Source: Gammaproteobacteria bacterium
Lineage (GTDB): Bacteria > Pseudomonadota > Gammaproteobacteria > Pseudomonadales > Azotimanducaceae
NCBI GenBank assembly: GCA_030430515.1
Contig: JAUIKX010000218.1
Span: forward strand, 1-6,247
Direction of reading: 5' to 3'
Length of the DNA: 6,247 nucleotides
The position numbers and the translations under genes were made by a program. The notes below the pieces were generated by a model that was not told where the DNA came from, did no database searches, and saw nothing but the letters and a program-made list of their open reading frames with translations. Every line of letters begins with the position of its first letter. Within the stretch, counting starts at the first letter, position 1. This document shows positions 5,959 to 6,247 of this stretch, piece by piece.

Positions 5959-6247
5959 TCAGCCTCCGGATACTTCGACCACGTTGATCAGGTCGTTTTT
6001 GATGAGGTTTTTGTTTTTCCGCTCGTACTTTTTCGCAGGCGTATTGATGATGGGTTCGAGCTCCCCGGCCTTGAACGCGCTTTGCTCCCGTTCCCGTTTA
6101 ACCGTTCCGTACACGGTGCTACGCTGCCTCGGCACCCGATTGGCGCCGCGGATCACCTGTACCATCTGCGCCGGGGAGGTTTCCTGGCCGTGCAGGGTGC
6201 CTGCAGCTCTGGAGATGCTCTCGTTCATCAGCGTGCCGCCGAGGTCG
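5959..6247 (-). CDS. cofH: FO synthase, C-terminal fragment (CofH or fused FbiC type)
   Basis: The reading frame enters from the right edge of the window and runs to TGA 5961-5959, giving 95 residues. An ATG at 6228-6226 is internal, because conserved sequence continues upstream of it. The fragment starts DLGGTLMNESISRAAG and continues HGQE, then NRVPRQRSTVYG at about 36-47 and NTPAKKYER at about 68-76. These match the C-terminus of the radical-SAM enzyme that joins 5-amino-6-ribitylaminouracil to the tyrosine-derived moiety to make FO, the deazaflavin precursor of coenzyme F420. The CX3CX2C cluster motif lies outside the window. The fragment cannot tell a stand-alone CofH from a two-domain FbiC, since FbiC ends with the same domain. 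The tail after residue 76 is Lys/Asn-rich and A-rich in DNA, unlike the rest of the gene. It is followed after 1 nt by the divergent crotonase, so the two are probably co-transcribed. Confidence 0.85.
   Translation of the reverse strand, partial: DLGGTLMNESISRAAGTLHGQETSPAQMVQVIRGANRVPRQRSTVYGTVKREREQSAFKAGELEPIINTPAKKYERKNKNLIKNDLINVVEVSGG
5963..5967 (-). promoter_or_regulatory. Shine-Dalgarno site deciding a GTG start
   Basis: On the minus strand, GGAGG lies 5 nt before the GTG at 5957-5955 and inside the last codons of the FO synthase gene. It is the strongest ribosome site in the window. It supports GTG as the true start of the second crotonase and indicates its own efficient initiation next to the upstream stop. 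Confidence 0.7.

Noticed and set aside
5367..5987. 206-codon open frame on the plus strand opposite the second crotonase
   Set aside because: It is antisense to a gene with clear crotonase motifs and a good ribosome site, and its product is not recognisable.
6226..6228. ATG taken as the start of an 89-residue small protein on the minus strand
   Set aside because: The conserved FO synthase motif (DLGGTLMNES) continues upstream of this ATG to the window edge, so the codon is internal to a larger gene.

Overview
This roughly 60% GC window is almost entirely protein-coding. Its short gaps, GTG starts and protein family types suggest a proteobacterium, perhaps an aerobic marine or environmental gammaproteobacterium. 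That placement is inference and rests on weak evidence. No rRNA, tRNA, CRISPR array, insertion sequence or phage gene is visible, and no intergenic gap exceeds 8 bp.

Plus strand, 1-5137: six genes run head to tail and look like one transcription unit. They are the C-terminal end of a class III (omega) aminotransferase (1-175), a compact phosphate acetyltransferase Pta (172-1065), a TauE/SafE-type anion exporter (1066-1887), a crotonase-fold protein (1896-2663) and two tandem class III (CaiB/BaiF) CoA-transferase subunits (2667-3899 and 3896-5137). The junctions are a GTGA overlap, a TAA directly followed by ATG, gaps of 8 and 3 nt, and an ATGA overlap. Aminotransferase, Pta and TauE is the signature of taurine or other organosulfonate catabolism: transamination to an aldehyde, sulfite release with acetyl phosphate formation by Xsc, conversion to acetyl-CoA by Pta, and sulfite export. 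Xsc itself is not in the window, so this reading depends on what lies upstream.

The downstream half of the operon is acyl-CoA chemistry. The first CoA-transferase has the expected catalytic Asp (D177). The second has Tyr (Y172) at the aligned position, so the two probably form a heteromer with one covalent-catalysis site. The crotonase keeps only one of the two classical catalytic Glu residues.

Minus strand, 6247-5109: a convergent pair. The first gene is the C-terminal end of an FO synthase (CofH/FbiC type), which makes the deazaflavin precursor of cofactor F420. One nucleotide separates it from a second crotonase-fold protein that lacks both classical catalytic Glu residues and starts with GTG behind a clear GGAGG. 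The 3' end of this crotonase gene overlaps the 3' end of the second CoA-transferase gene by 29 bp.

Taken together, the window joins a probable sulfonate-catabolism module to a CoA-activation and crotonase module, facing an F420-biosynthesis gene coupled to an unusual crotonase. The substrate of the acyl-CoA module cannot be read from the sequence.
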